From Notolepis coatsorum (taxonomy: Eukaryota; Chordata; Actinopteri; Aulopiformes; Paralepididae): DNA of 64,000 nt. The notes beneath the pieces were generated by a model. It was not told the origin of the DNA and did not search any database. It saw only the letters and a program-made list of their open reading frames with translations. Every line of letters begins with the position of its first letter. The first letter of the stretch is position 1. Made by a program: the position numbers and the translations under genes. Positions 12,241-25,409 of this stretch are shown here, in pieces. The DNA lies in NCBI GenBank assembly GCA_963971535.1, contig OZ020588.1:124225943-124289942 (forward strand), in the 5' to 3' direction.

Positions 12241-12366
12241 AAAAAAAGTAAAAAATATATATATATATATAATTATAATTATAATATATATATATATATA
12301 TTTTTTTATGGATCGAAGAGCCGCACATTGACGGGCAAAGAGCCGCATGCGGGTTGGCCACCCCTG
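12241..12366. mobile_element. AT-rich tract and right end of a hAT element
   Basis: An (AT)n/(AATT)n tract (12256-12302) is followed by AGAGCCGCATGCGGGTTGGC and CCACCCCTG, a hAT terminus. The next bases, CCCTAGTC (12367-12374), fit an 8-bp target duplication with central TA, much like the one after 511. No matching left end was found. Confidence 0.5.
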
Positions 12367-12585
12367 CCCTAGTCTAAAGGAATAGCAAAAGAAGGATATC
12401 CAAATAGTCTAGGTTACTTATCAGACATAAGAAACTCTCTTTTCTCATGCGTATACAGTACTGACTCTAACACTAATGTTCTAAACCCTTAGGACAGAGA
12501 AGCATTAAGCAGAGAAAAAAATGTAATGCCTGGGAAATCAGTAAAGCACAAGAGAGAACAGCCTTTCCAGTGCGTAATTATGCAT

Positions 12586-12838
12586 AGAAAGTCCCTACTG
12601 GGAAGATTAGAAGCCTGGGAAACCTCACAGCTCGCAGAGCTATAGGTAGATGAGGGAAAGGCTCCTTGAGTCGAGGACATAATGAGAGAGAGAACGCCCA
12701 GACATGGCCTTTTTTGTCCCTCATATTAAAAACGTCCCTGCAGGGAGGAAATAGGAGCCTGGACAACCTGAAACAGGTAAATGAGGAAAGGCTCCAGAGT
12801 TGAGGACATAATGGGAGATATAATTCCCAGACATGTCC
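12586..12838. repeat. Two-unit diverged tandem repeat of about 130 bp
   Basis: Units at 12586-12715 and 12727-12838 share GTCCCT.C.GGGA, AGCCTGG.AAACCT, GAGGACATAATG and CCCAGACATG in the same order. Not clearly coding. Confidence 0.6.
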
Positions 12839-13329
12839 AACAGGTAAAACCTGATATAGGGACAAGGAGAAGACAATGATGTCTTCCACTGAAACCCCTC
12901 TGAGGAGAGAGCACGCAGCTACTCCACGTGTTAAGTGTGCCCTGACCCCGGCGGAGTCTGTCCTGCCTGAGTGTAGCAGGAGGCGATGCCTTCGCACAGC
13001 CACTGTGACAGACATCTTTTTCACAGAGCTCAGCATCTGGCTGCTTCACCATGACACACTAGCAACTATCAAGTGGATCTGAAGTCCGCAGTGCATCTCA
13101 CATAAACTGGGAGTGCATAACATAACATAATAGATGCATGCACCTTTCCCTGTCGTCAGAGTGAGGAGAAGGGTAAACACCTTGATCTGTAGATCTGAAG
13201 GAGCTCTTGATATTATTAGGGACAAAAGCATTCTGGGTGGACTGACAGAGTGCACAGCTTGCTGACACAGTTTGCTGACATGCTTTGTCGATGTTATGGC
13301 CAAAAGTCTTAAATGACAGCTGACTAGGC

Positions 13330-14041
13330 CAGTGGCGGTTGGTCCATAGTGGGCGCTAGAGCGCCGCCCCCCCCTGGTTAAAAAAATGAAGAAGAAAGAA
13401 TTCTTTGCGTGTCCTATTTATCCCCCAGCGCCTAGCCCCCTCCACACCCTTTTCATGGGCGCTCATCTCAGCTCCGCCGTAAGTGCGCAACTCACAGGGC
13501 AAAATGCAAATACATACGTACGTAAATAAATAAAGTACGTACAACATAGCGCTGTCAAATATGATACCCGAGGGCGCTTGCTCTAGTGCCCGAACGTAGT
13601 CACTCTATTGGCTGAGAGTGGCACGTGACATCGCATCCCCAGACGTTGGGCTCTGGCTCTGCAGATATATGCTATTGCCTAGGAAATACGCTCTGCTAGT
13701 AGTTGTCGGAAATTGATAATAATCACAAGATACTGTACATTCAGACTGTGTTGGATCTAACTAAATAGATTTATACGGACACTTTTATGGAAAGTTCAAG
13801 CCCTGGACCACAAAGCTTCTTGAAGGGTCGGTTAAGGCTATACTCGGTCAACAACAACAACAACAAGCTATATGGCTAGCTGGATGCAGTCTGGACAGTG
13901 GACATTAACAGTCTGGACAATGGACATATACTGTACACTTTATCAAGCCCTGCTGGACCGCGTTTGAACTAAACAAGTGAGTCGCGGTCGCGATATCTCT
14001 CACGTAACCCACGTAAACAGTGAGTTAATTCGGTCTCTCTC

Positions 14042-14133
<92 letters not shown>

Positions 14134-14351
14134 AGAGCGATGCTCTGTTGTTGTGAGGGGGAACTAACTAATTAATTTTGCCGCGGGGGGGGGGGGCATA
14201 CTCACGGACAATATAAATATAATCTATTTGACTGACTGACTGACTGATCATATATTGATTGATGGCAATGGTGATAGTTGTACTCTGTACATGTTTGCAA
14301 AATGTTTGGTATAGCGCCCCCCCCTGGAGAAGAATTCACCAGCCGCCACTG
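13330..14351. mobile_element. Non-autonomous hAT element, copy 1
   Basis: It begins CAGTGGCGGTTGGTCC and ends CCAGCCGCCACTG, imperfect terminal inverted repeats. Inside are the blocks CTGGATGCAGTCTGGACAG, CTTTATCAAGCCCT and GTGAGTTAATTCGGTCTCTC followed by a (CT)n array (14037-14130), all shared with the hAT copy at 19339-24271. The flanks GACTAGGC and CTCAAGGC match at only five of eight positions, so the target duplication has decayed. No transposase. Confidence 0.8.
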
Positions 14352-15192
14352 CTCAAGGCCTGTTCCAAAGGCTCAAATTTGTGGTACACAGGTCGGCGTA
14401 TTCAAATATTACAATTTGAATTGCCATTACGTGACCAAACATGAGGAGAAATACAATAACTTGTCCGATGAAGAGTGTAATGGAGTCGGATGCTTTGCTA
14501 GCTAAACTGCAAAACCAACAAGGACTTTTTACAAAACTTTACGCACACAGAGAAGCAGCTGTCAAGACAAGTTATGTCATATCCCACAAAATTGCCAGAA
14601 AAGGTAAGTGTTTTTCTGACAGAGAGTTTATTAGACTGTTTGTTGGACTCTGCAGCACTAATATGCATGGAGAAAAAAGGCGTGTTTGAGAACAGATTCT
14701 CAGTGATGAAGTTCAACAAATCCAGATAGAGATTCTCTATCAGATAATCACCTCTCAGCTGTCCTTCGCATATCCACCTCAGATATTCCGCCAGATTTCA
14801 ATGCACTTGTTGAAACCCAAGCCAGACTGGATTTCTCTCACTGAACAAGTAAAAATAACTAAACTATATGCTTTTTGTATAAAGTTGATCAATTGCATAT
14901 CTTTTAACATACTGCAAAACACCTTTTCAGTGATTGTGAAGATTAACAAGTTAAAAATAAAACACTGATGTAATGATTGTTTTTGTTTTTACTGTTTATT
15001 ACTTCTATATATTTATGTATATTCTTCTGATTACCAGTAGCAGCTAATCAAAATATATAATTTACTACTTTTTTCAATGGCAGATAATGAATATTGAGCA
15101 GAATTAAGTTCAAGTTATCGTTGGTTCGGCCCTCCAACACAGTTCAGGTTCCTCATGTGGCCCCTTGTAAAAATGAATTGCCCACCCCTAGA
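14352..15192 (+). pseudogene. GTF2IRD2-like hAT transposase remnant
   Basis: The first part encodes a BED-finger-like segment (YNLNCHYVTKHEEKYNNLSD) and then LLAKLQNQQGLFTK and AAVKTSYVISHKIARKGK. This order is known from hAT transposases related to GTF2IRD2. A later part (about 14690-14840) resembles the transposase C-terminus (RFSVMKFNKS, VLRISTSDIPPDFNALVE). Most of the catalytic core is absent and frames are broken. The element ends at 15192 with AATTGCCCACCCCTA, a hAT terminus. Its left end may have been lost when the hAT element at 13330-14351 inserted next to it. Confidence 0.7.
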
Positions 15193-15343
15193 GAGTATGG
15201 CGTGTATTATCTATATTTTAATTAATTATATATAGCATGAATTCATATAATTAATTATGAAATATACAGTATGTCTACCTCCTAAAAAATTATAAATAGT
15301 CAAATGATAGCAAAATCAGTGGGGGCCGCTAAACATTACATTA

Positions 15344-16120
15344 TTAACCTCTTAAGCCCGGAGCCCTATTTTCTGAAAATCCGCCTAAAATACATACCTA
15401 AGTAAATGTAATATTGCTCCACTTCTACAAGATCCATGTGCATGTTATTGGTATCTAGGGATATCTATGGACCTCACTTAATGTATTCCCAGTGTCAGAA
15501 ATATTGTGTCTATTACTAGGCTTGCTTAAATTGTGATGAAACAAAGGAGAATATGAATTATGATTTTTTTTGCATCTTTGACAGTGAATAACACCATTCT
15601 AAAAATGACCAGACATGAAAAAATGCCACTGATCTTGTTCAGTACCTTCTCGAGATCACGTGTACAAACAATCTAAGGAAATTAATAAAGGGAAGATGAT
15701 TAAACAGAAGGTTTTGTAGATACAGTACTGAATTCTCCCATCCGGACCAATGCAATTTGAAATAGAGAATAGCAGGCTTATAAATGACCTTATTATAGCC
15801 AATTCACCCTTTTTTTGACCGAGAGGCTTCTGGGTAGGGTGTTTCTGAAAGAATGCTAACGCTCATTGAAAGCTCTCGATGTCCTCTTCAAAATGGCGTA
15901 AAAAAACTACAATTTCCGACGGTCAATCTTTCAAAATGGCTGACTTTCTCGAACTAAACAACAGAAAAAAAGAAAACTAAAATCTATCTAATAACACTTT
16001 AACCTATTGGTAAACTAACATATTGATGATAATATACATTATAACTGCTGTTGTTGTGACATGGTTATGATGTTTATACTTGAATACGTTTGAAAAAAAT
16101 AAATAAAAAAATTGTCAGAC
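15344..16120 (-). mobile_element. DNA element, inverted partner of 11493-12240
   Basis: The left end reads TTAACCTCTTAAGCCCGG and so starts with a TTAA as in piggyBac-type elements. The interior is the reverse complement of 11859-12180. The right boundary is uncertain. No ORF. Confidence 0.5.
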
Positions 16121-16183
16121 AGTCTGGAGAACTTCATTTATGACCTGATGTCATTTGTGGTTGTAGTATATTTAGATTGGTTA

Positions 16184-17143
16184 TTAACACTTTGATCGCC
16201 ATGGGTTAAATTCATAATTTACCATCCCTCGCCAGCTCTATTTGTCTATGGAGAAGTTCCCCTTCTTTGCAGGGCTATAACTTTTTAAATTCTATTGCTA
16301 AATTGCCATTATTATGGCCCATTCAATGTCCTATATGTATTGTTCAGGGTGTAGCAACGTTAAACTTTTTCATTCACATATTCATACTAAAATATGGTCT
16401 AAAGTATAAGTATGTTTTTATCGTTTTCTGCAGCTTTCTCCAGAACTTGATTTATAGCTCCAAATGCATTATATTGATGATGAAATACAGTTTGATAGCA
16501 ATCGGCGCGAGATAAAAAAAAATCAACTGGACGTGGTTCTAGAAGTTACTACGTGTCATCTGATGATGACCGGATGGGAGGGGGATCGTTTATAATTCCG
16601 TGGGCAGCGTTAGATGATTCATCCAGAGTGGGTCATATGTTCATCATAGCAGTTTATATGGAACACGTTAGAATATAACGCTGAATCTTACCGTGGCTTC
16701 CTCGCGCCGCTGGCAGATGAGCGTGGAACAGAATTTTTTCTATTATGGGAGGGAGAAATGCCCGATCCATATCCAGGTTGTATAATAGTATATACGTCCA
16801 AATCATGTTGTTTTTTCGAGTTATTTGCACCGATCGATGTTCACTGTGTCAAGACGGAGTCTCTCTAACGATAGCGAGTGCCCGGACCACATATGGATGA
16901 GCACTTCCGGTTCAAAGGCTCATTTCCGGTTGGCGATCTGCCGATCGGCCACCAGATGGCGCTCTTGAACCGCTAGAGAGTTGAGTGGAGCTTTGCAGTG
17001 TGTCTCAGGGCTCCGGAGGGGAAATATGATTTCGATCACAGATTTTTGAATGATTGACATCAAAGACGAGTTACGGTGTCTTCGGCAGAATGAGCATGGC
17101 TAGGAATGACGTCTTAACTCGTCATCGGCGATCATAGTGTTAA
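16184..17143. mobile_element. piggyBac-like non-autonomous element (TTAA ends)
   Basis: It starts TTAACACTTTGATCGCC and ends GGCGATCATAGTGTTAA, imperfect inverted termini that both carry TTAA, the duplicated target of piggyBac elements. The 960-bp interior has no transposase that I can recognise. Confidence 0.5.
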
Positions 17144-17371
17144 TGGTTATTAGACATTATTATAGCATAATCAGAATGGCCAGTTTGATAGCAGACAATA
17201 ATGTGGATTTAGCCATCTGTCCCAACGGCTGGAACCAAAGCTCACTCAAAAAATACAGGTCCCTCAGAGAGAGAGAGCCCCCACTTGGAGGCCAAAACCA
17301 GTTGATTAGAGTGTGACTGAATGACCCTTTGTTACTAGACTGAGGAACACACACACTCTGTCTCACATTGA

Positions 17372-17407
17372 CCCCCCCCCCCCCCCCAGGAACCATAGAT
17401 TAAGTTG

Positions 17408-17499
<92 letters not shown>

Positions 17500-17505
17500 A
17501 CACAC
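17372..17505. repeat. C-run and (CA)n microsatellite
   Basis: A run of about 17 C is followed, after a short gap, by (CA)n at 17410-17505 with one CT interruption. Confidence 0.9.
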
Positions 17506-18995
17506 AGTAGTGCATGTGACACAGATTAGGGTTCACACACTGACCAAACCGGTCTACCTAGGTAGGGAGGGCGAATCACATCACAGCATTTAGATTCGGT
17601 TTGAGCACATATAAACCACTCATCTTGACATTAGGGCACACACACTCGACAGGGAACCGGACTGTGTGTGTCAGGAAGACTTTGATAAACCTGTGTACTG
17701 CTTTGGAGAATTGCATTGCTGCTGTTTGCCAATAAAACAAACTTTCACTCCCGGACCATTGCTCCACAAACCACTTGTTTCCAGACCTTTTCTTCTCCTC
17801 CGAACGGACCCAGAACCAAGCATGCCAAATTAAGTCACGTTATGGTCCACCCGCGGACCGCACGGGCGGAAGAGGTTAATACATATTTAATCACAAATAA
17901 TAAATGTTTCAATGTAATGAGTATTATTTATGTTAAAGAGATAAATAGGCTAAAAGAAACACGTTTTCCAAAGTAAATGCACCATAATCTCTATGACAGT
18001 TTGTTGTTTCAGAACCATGGACCGCACTGTGTGTGTAGTCAGGCATATTTCAGAACCATGGACAGCACTGTGTGTGTAGTCAAGCGTATATCAGGCTATT
18101 AAAACTAAATTGTTGTTGTTGCAACAATATCGCAGACAACTCAGGCAGTACAAGTATTGCAAATAGTGGGCTGCTATGTGTGTGTGTGTCTGTGAAAGTG
18201 TTGGTCCACATAATGAGCAATGAAGTCTCTCTCTCTCTCTCTCTCTCTCACAGAAAGTGCAGGCTATTATTTATTGATTTATCTCCGCCCCTAATGTTAG
18301 TTATTTTAGCGCTCAGATTATAACTTGAACACTGTGGGTGTGTGTCTTTCTCTGTGTTCCCCTTTCTCGCTCTTCATATAATTGTTATCATAGTCCAATC
18401 TAAATAATGTTGAGCCAAAGTGGCGATTTATATTATCATAGATTTTATTGCATTTAGAATGAGAACAGACAGATGATGACGCAAGTGGTAATTGCATAGG
18501 CGTATTACATGAAAAGGGACTTTTATAATAACGAGCAATATATTTGAGTGTAAAATATATCTGTGTCCATTACATTATCCATGCTTTCATAATAAGATTT
18601 GGCCTCATCCCTACTAAAGAGAGGTCCCATTGTGGAGTAAAAATGTGCTTGGCTGCTTATCGTCAAATCCCTGGCGACCTGCTGAGATAGCCGAGGCCTA
18701 TACATTCACAGTCAAGAAAGACAGGTTGTCTAACAGAGACTGAAGAAAGGTGATGACTGATTCCAGAGGACAGGAGATCGAAACTTGGCATCACAACAAG
18801 TTTGGAATGATAACTACTTCCCTACAACAGAGGTAGTGGGTGAGCGCTCTGAATGTTTCTGATGACGTCAGGATTGGATACCTCAAGGTTCAACCTTTCA
18901 GAAACTGGGCCATCAGTCGCTGCTCTGGGACAGGATGGTGGCATACTCTGCCTGTGCGCCTGAGACAGAGCTTCCTGAGACCATGGGATGGGCCA
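17506..18995. other. No gene recognised; short tandem duplication
   Basis: Mostly unique sequence. At 18005-18091 a unit of about 45 bp containing TTTCAGAACCATGGAC and GCACTGTGTGTGTAGTCA is duplicated. A short (CT)n lies at 18226-18250. No ORF has recognisable homology. Confidence 0.5.
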
Positions 18996-20186
18996 TGGAA
19001 GATCTGTACAGTAGCTGTATCAGAATCAGATTCATACAACAAGTACAATGGAATTCTTACACTCTGTTTGCTCCACAGCATAAAGGAATAAAAAAGTAAC
19101 AATTTACAGAATAAAAAACGGGTATTTATATACAATAAACAGTAAACTGGCTGTGGTATAAAATAAATACAACTAAGTAAAAACATTTAAATAAGTTAAC
19201 TAAAATAGTTAAAATAATTGCACATTATATTGATGCACAGGGTGCAGTAAAGTGGCTGAGCTTTGTAGCAGCATTTGAATCCAGTAATGAGCGGATTAAC
19301 TGTTCATCAGGCGTACTGTACTGCCTGTGGGTAGAAACCAGTGGCGGCTCGCCACTAGGGGCGCTCGGGTGCCGACCCCCCTGGTGAACCCTGGTTAAAA
19401 TGAGAGAAGAACAAGACATTTTTGTTTTTTGTTTTATAGCCCTATAAATAATATAAACATGTTTAAAATGAATAATATTTACTCATTTTAAGTATGTTTG
19501 TGTTTCCAATGCACAATATAACGTTAATATATCAAATAAAAAATTATCGTTTTCCTGAACAGGAAGTGACTCACTCCTGCCGCATTTCTCCTGCCGCATT
19601 TCTCGGCCCGGGCTAGACGCAATAGCACTCTGAGTGCGCGTCACTGTTTCATCGCTGTATCCATCGCAGCCAATCAGCGCGTAACGCGCTGTGCGCTGAA
19701 ATATGATGTTTATGATGGAAGCCGGGCGCGATTTGAAGCGGTCTAGGCAAGCAGCCTTAGCAGCGTCAAGAATTTCCGTAGCCGCATTTCGCGGAGACGC
19801 TCTCTGATTGGCCAACGCCAGTTTCTACACTGGTTAAGCTTTCGAAGTAGGTTAAGGAGGTAACGTTAGAGTTTGTCTTAGAGCGTGACGGCAAGTTCTT
19901 TCGACGGTTAAGCTTAGGCACTCTTTCAAAGTTGGTTAAGGTTAGAGTTTGTCTTAGAGCATGGTGATAGAACGCCAGGTAGTTTGCAGGCTGTTCGACG
20001 CGGAAATGGGCAAAGACACAGCTCGTTCTTTGAATTCATCACAGTACTGTTGTGTTGTGCTAACAAGCTAATCTGGATGCAGTCTGGACAGAGTGGATAA
20101 CTGGATATACATCAACAGTCTGGGGACAACAGTGGACATTATACACTTTATCAAGCCCTCCGTGACCACGTAAAAAGTGAGTTAAT

Positions 20187-20299
<113 letters not shown>

Positions 20300-20793
20300 A
20301 AGTTCTTTAATAGTTGTCATACAGAAGTACAGAATACTTTCATACAAAATGCTTCTTACTGTTACGCTCCAGAGACTGTGCTAGACAAGATAGTATCAAA
20401 TAACATAATAACATAATATAGCATGGATTTAGAAGAAGAAAATGAGGTCACAGTGTTCGGTATAGACATATGTACAATGTTCTGAGTTACCATATAATAT
20501 ACAATACACAATACTATGCAGTGTACTAATGTACAGTACTATCTAGTGCAAAGCAGAAATGGGATGAGGTACAATTTTAGGTACAATTTACAGTAAGGTG
20601 TACGAGTTTGTAGTGCAATCCTTCATCCATAAATATAAAGTGTGGGGAGTGGGTGCTACAGTGTGTTTGTTTAAAGTGGGTGTGTGCTATAAGTGTGTGG
20701 AGTGGGTGCTACAGTGTGTTTGTTTAAAGTGAGTGTGTGCGTGTGGATGTGTGTGCTATGTGCGTTTGGTGGTTGTTGTTGTGTAGTGTTAAT

Positions 20794-22293
20794 TCATTGT
20801 TCGTTTAGCAGCCTGATGGCCTGGGGATAGAAGCTTCTTCTGAGTCTTTCTGTGCTCGCCTTGAGACTCCTGTATCGCTTGCCTGACGGCAGCAGTTCAA
20901 AGAGGCAGTTGTTCGGGTGACTGGAGTCTTTAATGATTCTCTTAGCCTTGCCCTTGCAACGCTTGTAGTAAATGTTCTGGAGGGTGGGGAGCCCCCCTCC
21001 AATTGTGCGTTCGGCTGAACGTGTCACTCTTTGTAGTCTGCTTTGGTCTTGTGCAGTGCTATTCCCAAACCAGGAGGTGATGTTGCCGGTCAAGATGCTC
21101 TCTATTGTACATGAGTAGAAGTTCTTAAGGATCTTCTGGCTGACTTGGAACTTCCTTAGGCGCCTCAGGAAGTAGAGGCGTTGTCGTGCCTTCTTCACAA
21201 CACTGTTAATGTGTGTGGTCCATGTCAAGTCCTCGGATATGTAGGCTCCGAGGTACTTAAAGCTGTTGACTCTCTCAACCGGTGCCCCGTCGATGCTGAG
21301 GGGGCTGTAGTCCTTGACCCCCGACCTCCTGAAGTCCACAATCATCTCCTTTGTTTTGCTGACGTTCAGGGAGAGGCTGTTTTCCTGGCACCATCCCGCC
21401 AGGACCTTGACCTCTTCCAGGTAGGCCCTCTCGTCGTTGGCAGAGATCAGGCCCACCACCACTGTGTCGTCAGCAAATTTGACGATTGTATTGCTACTCC
21501 GCTGAGCCACACAGTCGTGTGTGTACAGGGAGTAGAGGAGGGGACTCAGAACACAGCCCTGGGGGGCCCCTATGTTGAGGGTGATGGATGAGGAGGTGCA
21601 GTTGCCTGCTCTCACCACCTGGGGTCTGCCAGTCAGGAAGTCCAAGACCCACTGGCAGAGGTCATAGCCCAAGCCCAGGTCCCTGAGCTTGGCTATGAGT
21701 ATGGAGGGGACTATGGTATTGAATGCCGAGCTGTAGTCGATGAATAGCATTCTCACATAGTTCCCCTGCCTCTTGTCCAGGTGTGATGCTGCTGTGTGCA
21801 GCACATGGGATATGGCGTCCTCCGTGGACCTGTTGGGGCGGTATGCAAATTGCAGGGGGTCCATGTTGATGGGGAGGGAGGAGCAGATGTAGCCCTTTAC
21901 TAGCTTCTCGAAGCACTTCATGGCTATGGAGGTGAGAGCTACAGGGCGGTAGTCGTTGAGGCAAGCAGGCTTGGATTTTTTGGGTACAGGGATAATAGTG
22001 GACTTCTTCAGGCAGGTGGGGATGACAGCCTGTTCTAAGGACAGGTTAAATATGTCAGTGAATACTGGGGCCAGTTGGTCGGCACAGACTTTTAGGACGC
22101 GGCCGGGGATGCCGTCTGGACCTGCTGCCTTCCTGATATTCACTTTTTTAAAGGTCCGCCTCACCTCATGCTCTGTTACCCTGAACACTGCGCCTCCATC
22201 AGCAGCCGACCCCCCCCCCCCCCATTGCCGAGGCTGGTGAGCTGGTGTTGTTATTACCAGCATCAAACCTCGCATAGAAGGTATTGAGGTCAT
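20794..22293 (-). pseudogene. LINE copy B reverse transcriptase (499 codons)
   Basis: Reverse transcriptase segment of ORF2. Visible motifs in order: [52 protein letters not shown] (motif A), [15 protein letters not shown] (motif B), [10 protein letters not shown] (motif C), [15 protein letters not shown] and the C-terminal [13 protein letters not shown]. All catalytic aspartates are present. It is out of frame with the upstream part because a G run in the linker (22210-22223 on the plus strand) has 14 residues here against 13 in copy C, where the frame is continuous. Confidence 0.9.
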
Positions 22294-22933
22294 TTGCTAA
22301 GGAGATGTCACTGTTCAGTTTGAGGGAGGCGCCTTTGTAGTCTGTCATCGTTTTGAGCCCCTGCCACATAGCTCTAGAGTCAGCTTGTTCAAACTGGAGT
22401 TCAATTTTATCCCTGTAGCGTCGTTTGGCCTCTGACACAGTCCTCCTTACGTTGTATCGCGCCACCTTGTGGTCATTCATGTTGCCTGCCTCTAGGCCGT
22501 CGTTGTATGCTTTGGTGCGCTCTCTCAGAGCTTCACGGACGGATTTGTCTACCCAGGGTTTTTGATTTGGGTAAACTTTCATTTTGGTAGTGGGGATTGT
22601 TTCTTTCACCCTAGTACAAACATAGTCCAGCACTGTCTCCGTGTAGGCATTAATGTTATCTGTGTCGCGGAACACATTCCAGTCTGTGTTGTGAAACACT
22701 GACCGGATCGTATCCTCTGACGTCACATCCCATTTCTGCACCTCTCGCGAGACTACGGGAGTACTTTTAATTTTCTGTCTGTACTTCGGTGTAAGAAAAA
22801 TTGATGCGTGATCTGACTTACCGAAGCCACTATCAGAATGAGCCTTGTAGCCACCTTTAAATTGCGTGTAACAGTGATCTAGGATGTTACCGCCTCTGGT
22901 GTTGCAAGTCACATGCTGATAGAAGTCGGGCAA
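22199..22933 (-). pseudogene. LINE copy B endonuclease C-terminus and linker
   Basis: This frame contains the end of the apurinic-like endonuclease (FGKSDHASIFLTPKYRQ, where SDH is the final catalytic block) and the basic linker before reverse transcriptase (KPWVDKSVREAL, YRDKIELQFEQADSRAMWQG). It ends at the poly-G run. A second frameshift near 22980-23005 separates it from the endonuclease N-terminus. Confidence 0.85.
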
Positions 22934-22971
22934 TACCTTTCTCAGATTGGCGCTATTGAAATCTCCCAGAA

Positions 22972-23631
22972 CTAAAATGGCGGCGTTAACATTCGCCTCT
23001 TGGATTCTATTACCTCGTCGTGTAGTCTGGAGAGCGCAACCTTGTTGCTGGCTTCAGCTTGCGGTGGAATATACACTCCGACCAGGACGATCGCCGTTAA
23101 CTCCCTCGGGAGGAAGAAAGGACGACACTTGATGGTTATATATTCCAGTTCTGGGGAGCAGTGGTTGGATAGTTCCTTCACATTAGTTGGGTCACTCCAA
23201 TTTTTGTTCAACATGAAGGCAATACCTCCTCCACGTTGTTTACCGGATTCTGCTGTTCTATCCTTGCGGTGAATGAAGAAATGATCGGCCGGTAGGATGG
23301 CGTGGTCTGGGACTTCTGGCGCCAGCCACGTCTCAATGAAGCAGAGAACGTTACAGTCCCTAACGTCTCTCTGGAATTGAATCCTTGCTCGGATGTCGTC
23401 TAGTTTATTGTCTATTGATTGTACATTGGCTAGCAATATACTGGGTAGTGGTGTCCTGTGCCGCCTGGTTCTCAGCCTGTTACGGACTCCAGCTCTCTTT
23501 CCTCGCCGTCTGGGTCCTTTGTCCCTGGGGGCGAGATCCGGTCCTGATGTCCTCAAGATCTCAACGGGCCATTGTTGCGGTTCAGAGAGCTGATCCAGAG
23601 AGTAATCCAGTCGGTAAGTTCCCGTATCCAA
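22972..23631 (-). pseudogene. LINE copy B endonuclease N-terminus
   Basis: It carries LLANVQSIDNKLDDIRA, the catalytic glutamate block CFIETWL, GGGIAFMLNKNW and LVGVYIPPQAEA, matching endonuclease/exonuclease/phosphatase domains of Jockey-group LINEs. The frame then shifts just before the expected LGDFNSA block, which is readable in another frame. It precedes the 22199-22933 segment. Confidence 0.85.
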
Positions 23632-23774
23632 TGTCTATTAGTGACTGACGGTCATACACATTAATTGCACCTACTGTTGGTACAGACAAAACTCTTAAAA
23701 CTATAATATTAACAAAAGTATGCACAGTCTCGACGGAGCGCACAGACAGGCAGCCGGACGTAGCGGCGCCATCT

Positions 23775-23945
<171 letters not shown>

Positions 23946-24425
23946 CCTGTGTCTCCGAGAAATGCGGCTACGGAAAGTATTGACGGTGCTGCCTTGCTGA
24001 GATGATAATAGCGCTTCAAACGCGCTGCTGTGTTGTGAACTATAACATTAATTTCGCTGCTGCTGATGCATAATGTATGAATGAATGAATGGGAGTTGTT
24101 TAAAATGACACATATACATGTGTTAATTATTTTATTGGATTGATCCGAGAGACAGAGAGAGAGATTGCTCCAGAGCATTTATTAACGTTACCGTTACATT
24201 TTCAACTCAACCTAACGTGAACCCCTGCGAGTCTGCGACCCCCCAACAGTAGATAGTACGAGCCGCCACTGGTAGAAACTGTTCTTGTACGGGTTTGTGT
24301 TGTGCAGGTCTTAAAGATACCGTGTGAAATTCCGTCTGGGCCAGCTGCCTTCCCAGCTTTCACCTTCTTGAAGGTTCTGCGGACCTCATACTCCGACAGT
24401 TGTAGTAACCTATGTGTTCCTCTGG

Positions 24426-25134
24426 TTGGGTGGTCAGTTTGTTGTTTGTGCAGTGTTCGCTTCTCAAAGTGAACAAAAATAAGTGTTGAGTACATCTGGT
24501 AGGGTATCAGGTTGAGGAACCAGCATGCTGATACCCAGTCTGGAGATATCAGAATAAGAGTCTCCACTCTAATTTCACCCTATCCAACAACTGAACCATG
24601 AGGTGGGTTGTCACTCAGCCTGTTGGAAAAACACAGGGGGCAATGAGTTGTGTCTTTGCTCACCCGACTGATCCACTACTGCTTCCCCAAACTGGTTCCA
24701 GATCTGTTTGACATTGTATGGATCTAACCACCATTAGTCCTCAAGGGGGTCACCCCAAGAAATTAGATCTGCTCCTACATCGTCCTCGCCTGCAAGGTGG
24801 ATAGCCCTGAAACTGAGGAGATACAGTAGATGAGGCCCATAGCCACAGATACAGAGCCACTCGGTGGAGCAGGGAGGAGTGAACTCTGCCCTGTTTGTAT
24901 AAGTAGGCTGCTGTAGTCTAGCTGTCTGTTCTGAAAGTGTCTGGAATTGTTTGCTCTGAACACATTGATGTGAAGGTCATGGGGATCTTGGGGGTTCTCC
25001 TGTAGTCCAGGTCGACTTTGACATGAATGACTATGAATGGGGAAGTCTCAGGAGTTTCCCTTTTTGGCGCACAGGTTGACTTTCATTAGTTGGAACTCTA
25101 ATGATGATTGTGCATGTGAAGTTGACAGTGGCAG
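24426..25134. other. No gene recognised
   Basis: Mixed sequence that may include further decayed LINE. No convincing ORF, RNA gene or transposon terminus. Confidence 0.45.
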
Positions 25135-25335
25135 GGGGGCAACAGTGGCTCAGGAGGTAAAGCGGTTGTCTGGTAATCAGAAGGTTCACAGTTTGATTCT
25201 GGCTCCTGCTGGCAGCGTGTCAAAGTGTCCTTGCACAAGACACTTAACCTCCTAAATGCTCCTGGTGAGCAGGTTGGCACCTTGCCTGGTTGCCTCTGCT
25301 GACTAAGTGATCAGAGGTCTAGAATAGGTCTGACA
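25135..25335 (+). repeat. tRNA-derived SINE
   Basis: A-box-like GTGGCTCAGGAGGTAAAGCG and a partly decayed B box (GGTTCACAGTTTGATTC) are followed by GTCCTTGCACAAGACACTTA and the CTCCTGGTGAGCAGG segment. This matches a fish SINE type with a tRNA head and a conserved core. I name no family. Confidence 0.7.
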
Positions 25336-25409
25336 CAACCGGTTTCTTGGGAACCAGGAAGTACTGTGAATCGAAGCCCTTTATCAATGGAAATCACCTG
25401 TTTGGACAG

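Noticed and set aside
21181..21591. 136-codon plus-strand ORF inside LINE copy B
   Set aside because: It is the antisense shadow of the reverse transcriptase on the minus strand; related shadows occur at the same place in copies A and C.
22199..22293. Programmed ribosomal frameshift at the LINE poly-G run
   Set aside because: In copy C the run is in frame without any shift, so a chance length change in copy B is the simpler explanation.
24202..24567. Independent protein-coding gene on the minus strand
   Set aside because: Its centre is a Rex1-like reverse transcriptase scrap (AAGPDGI block) joined to unrelated sequence.
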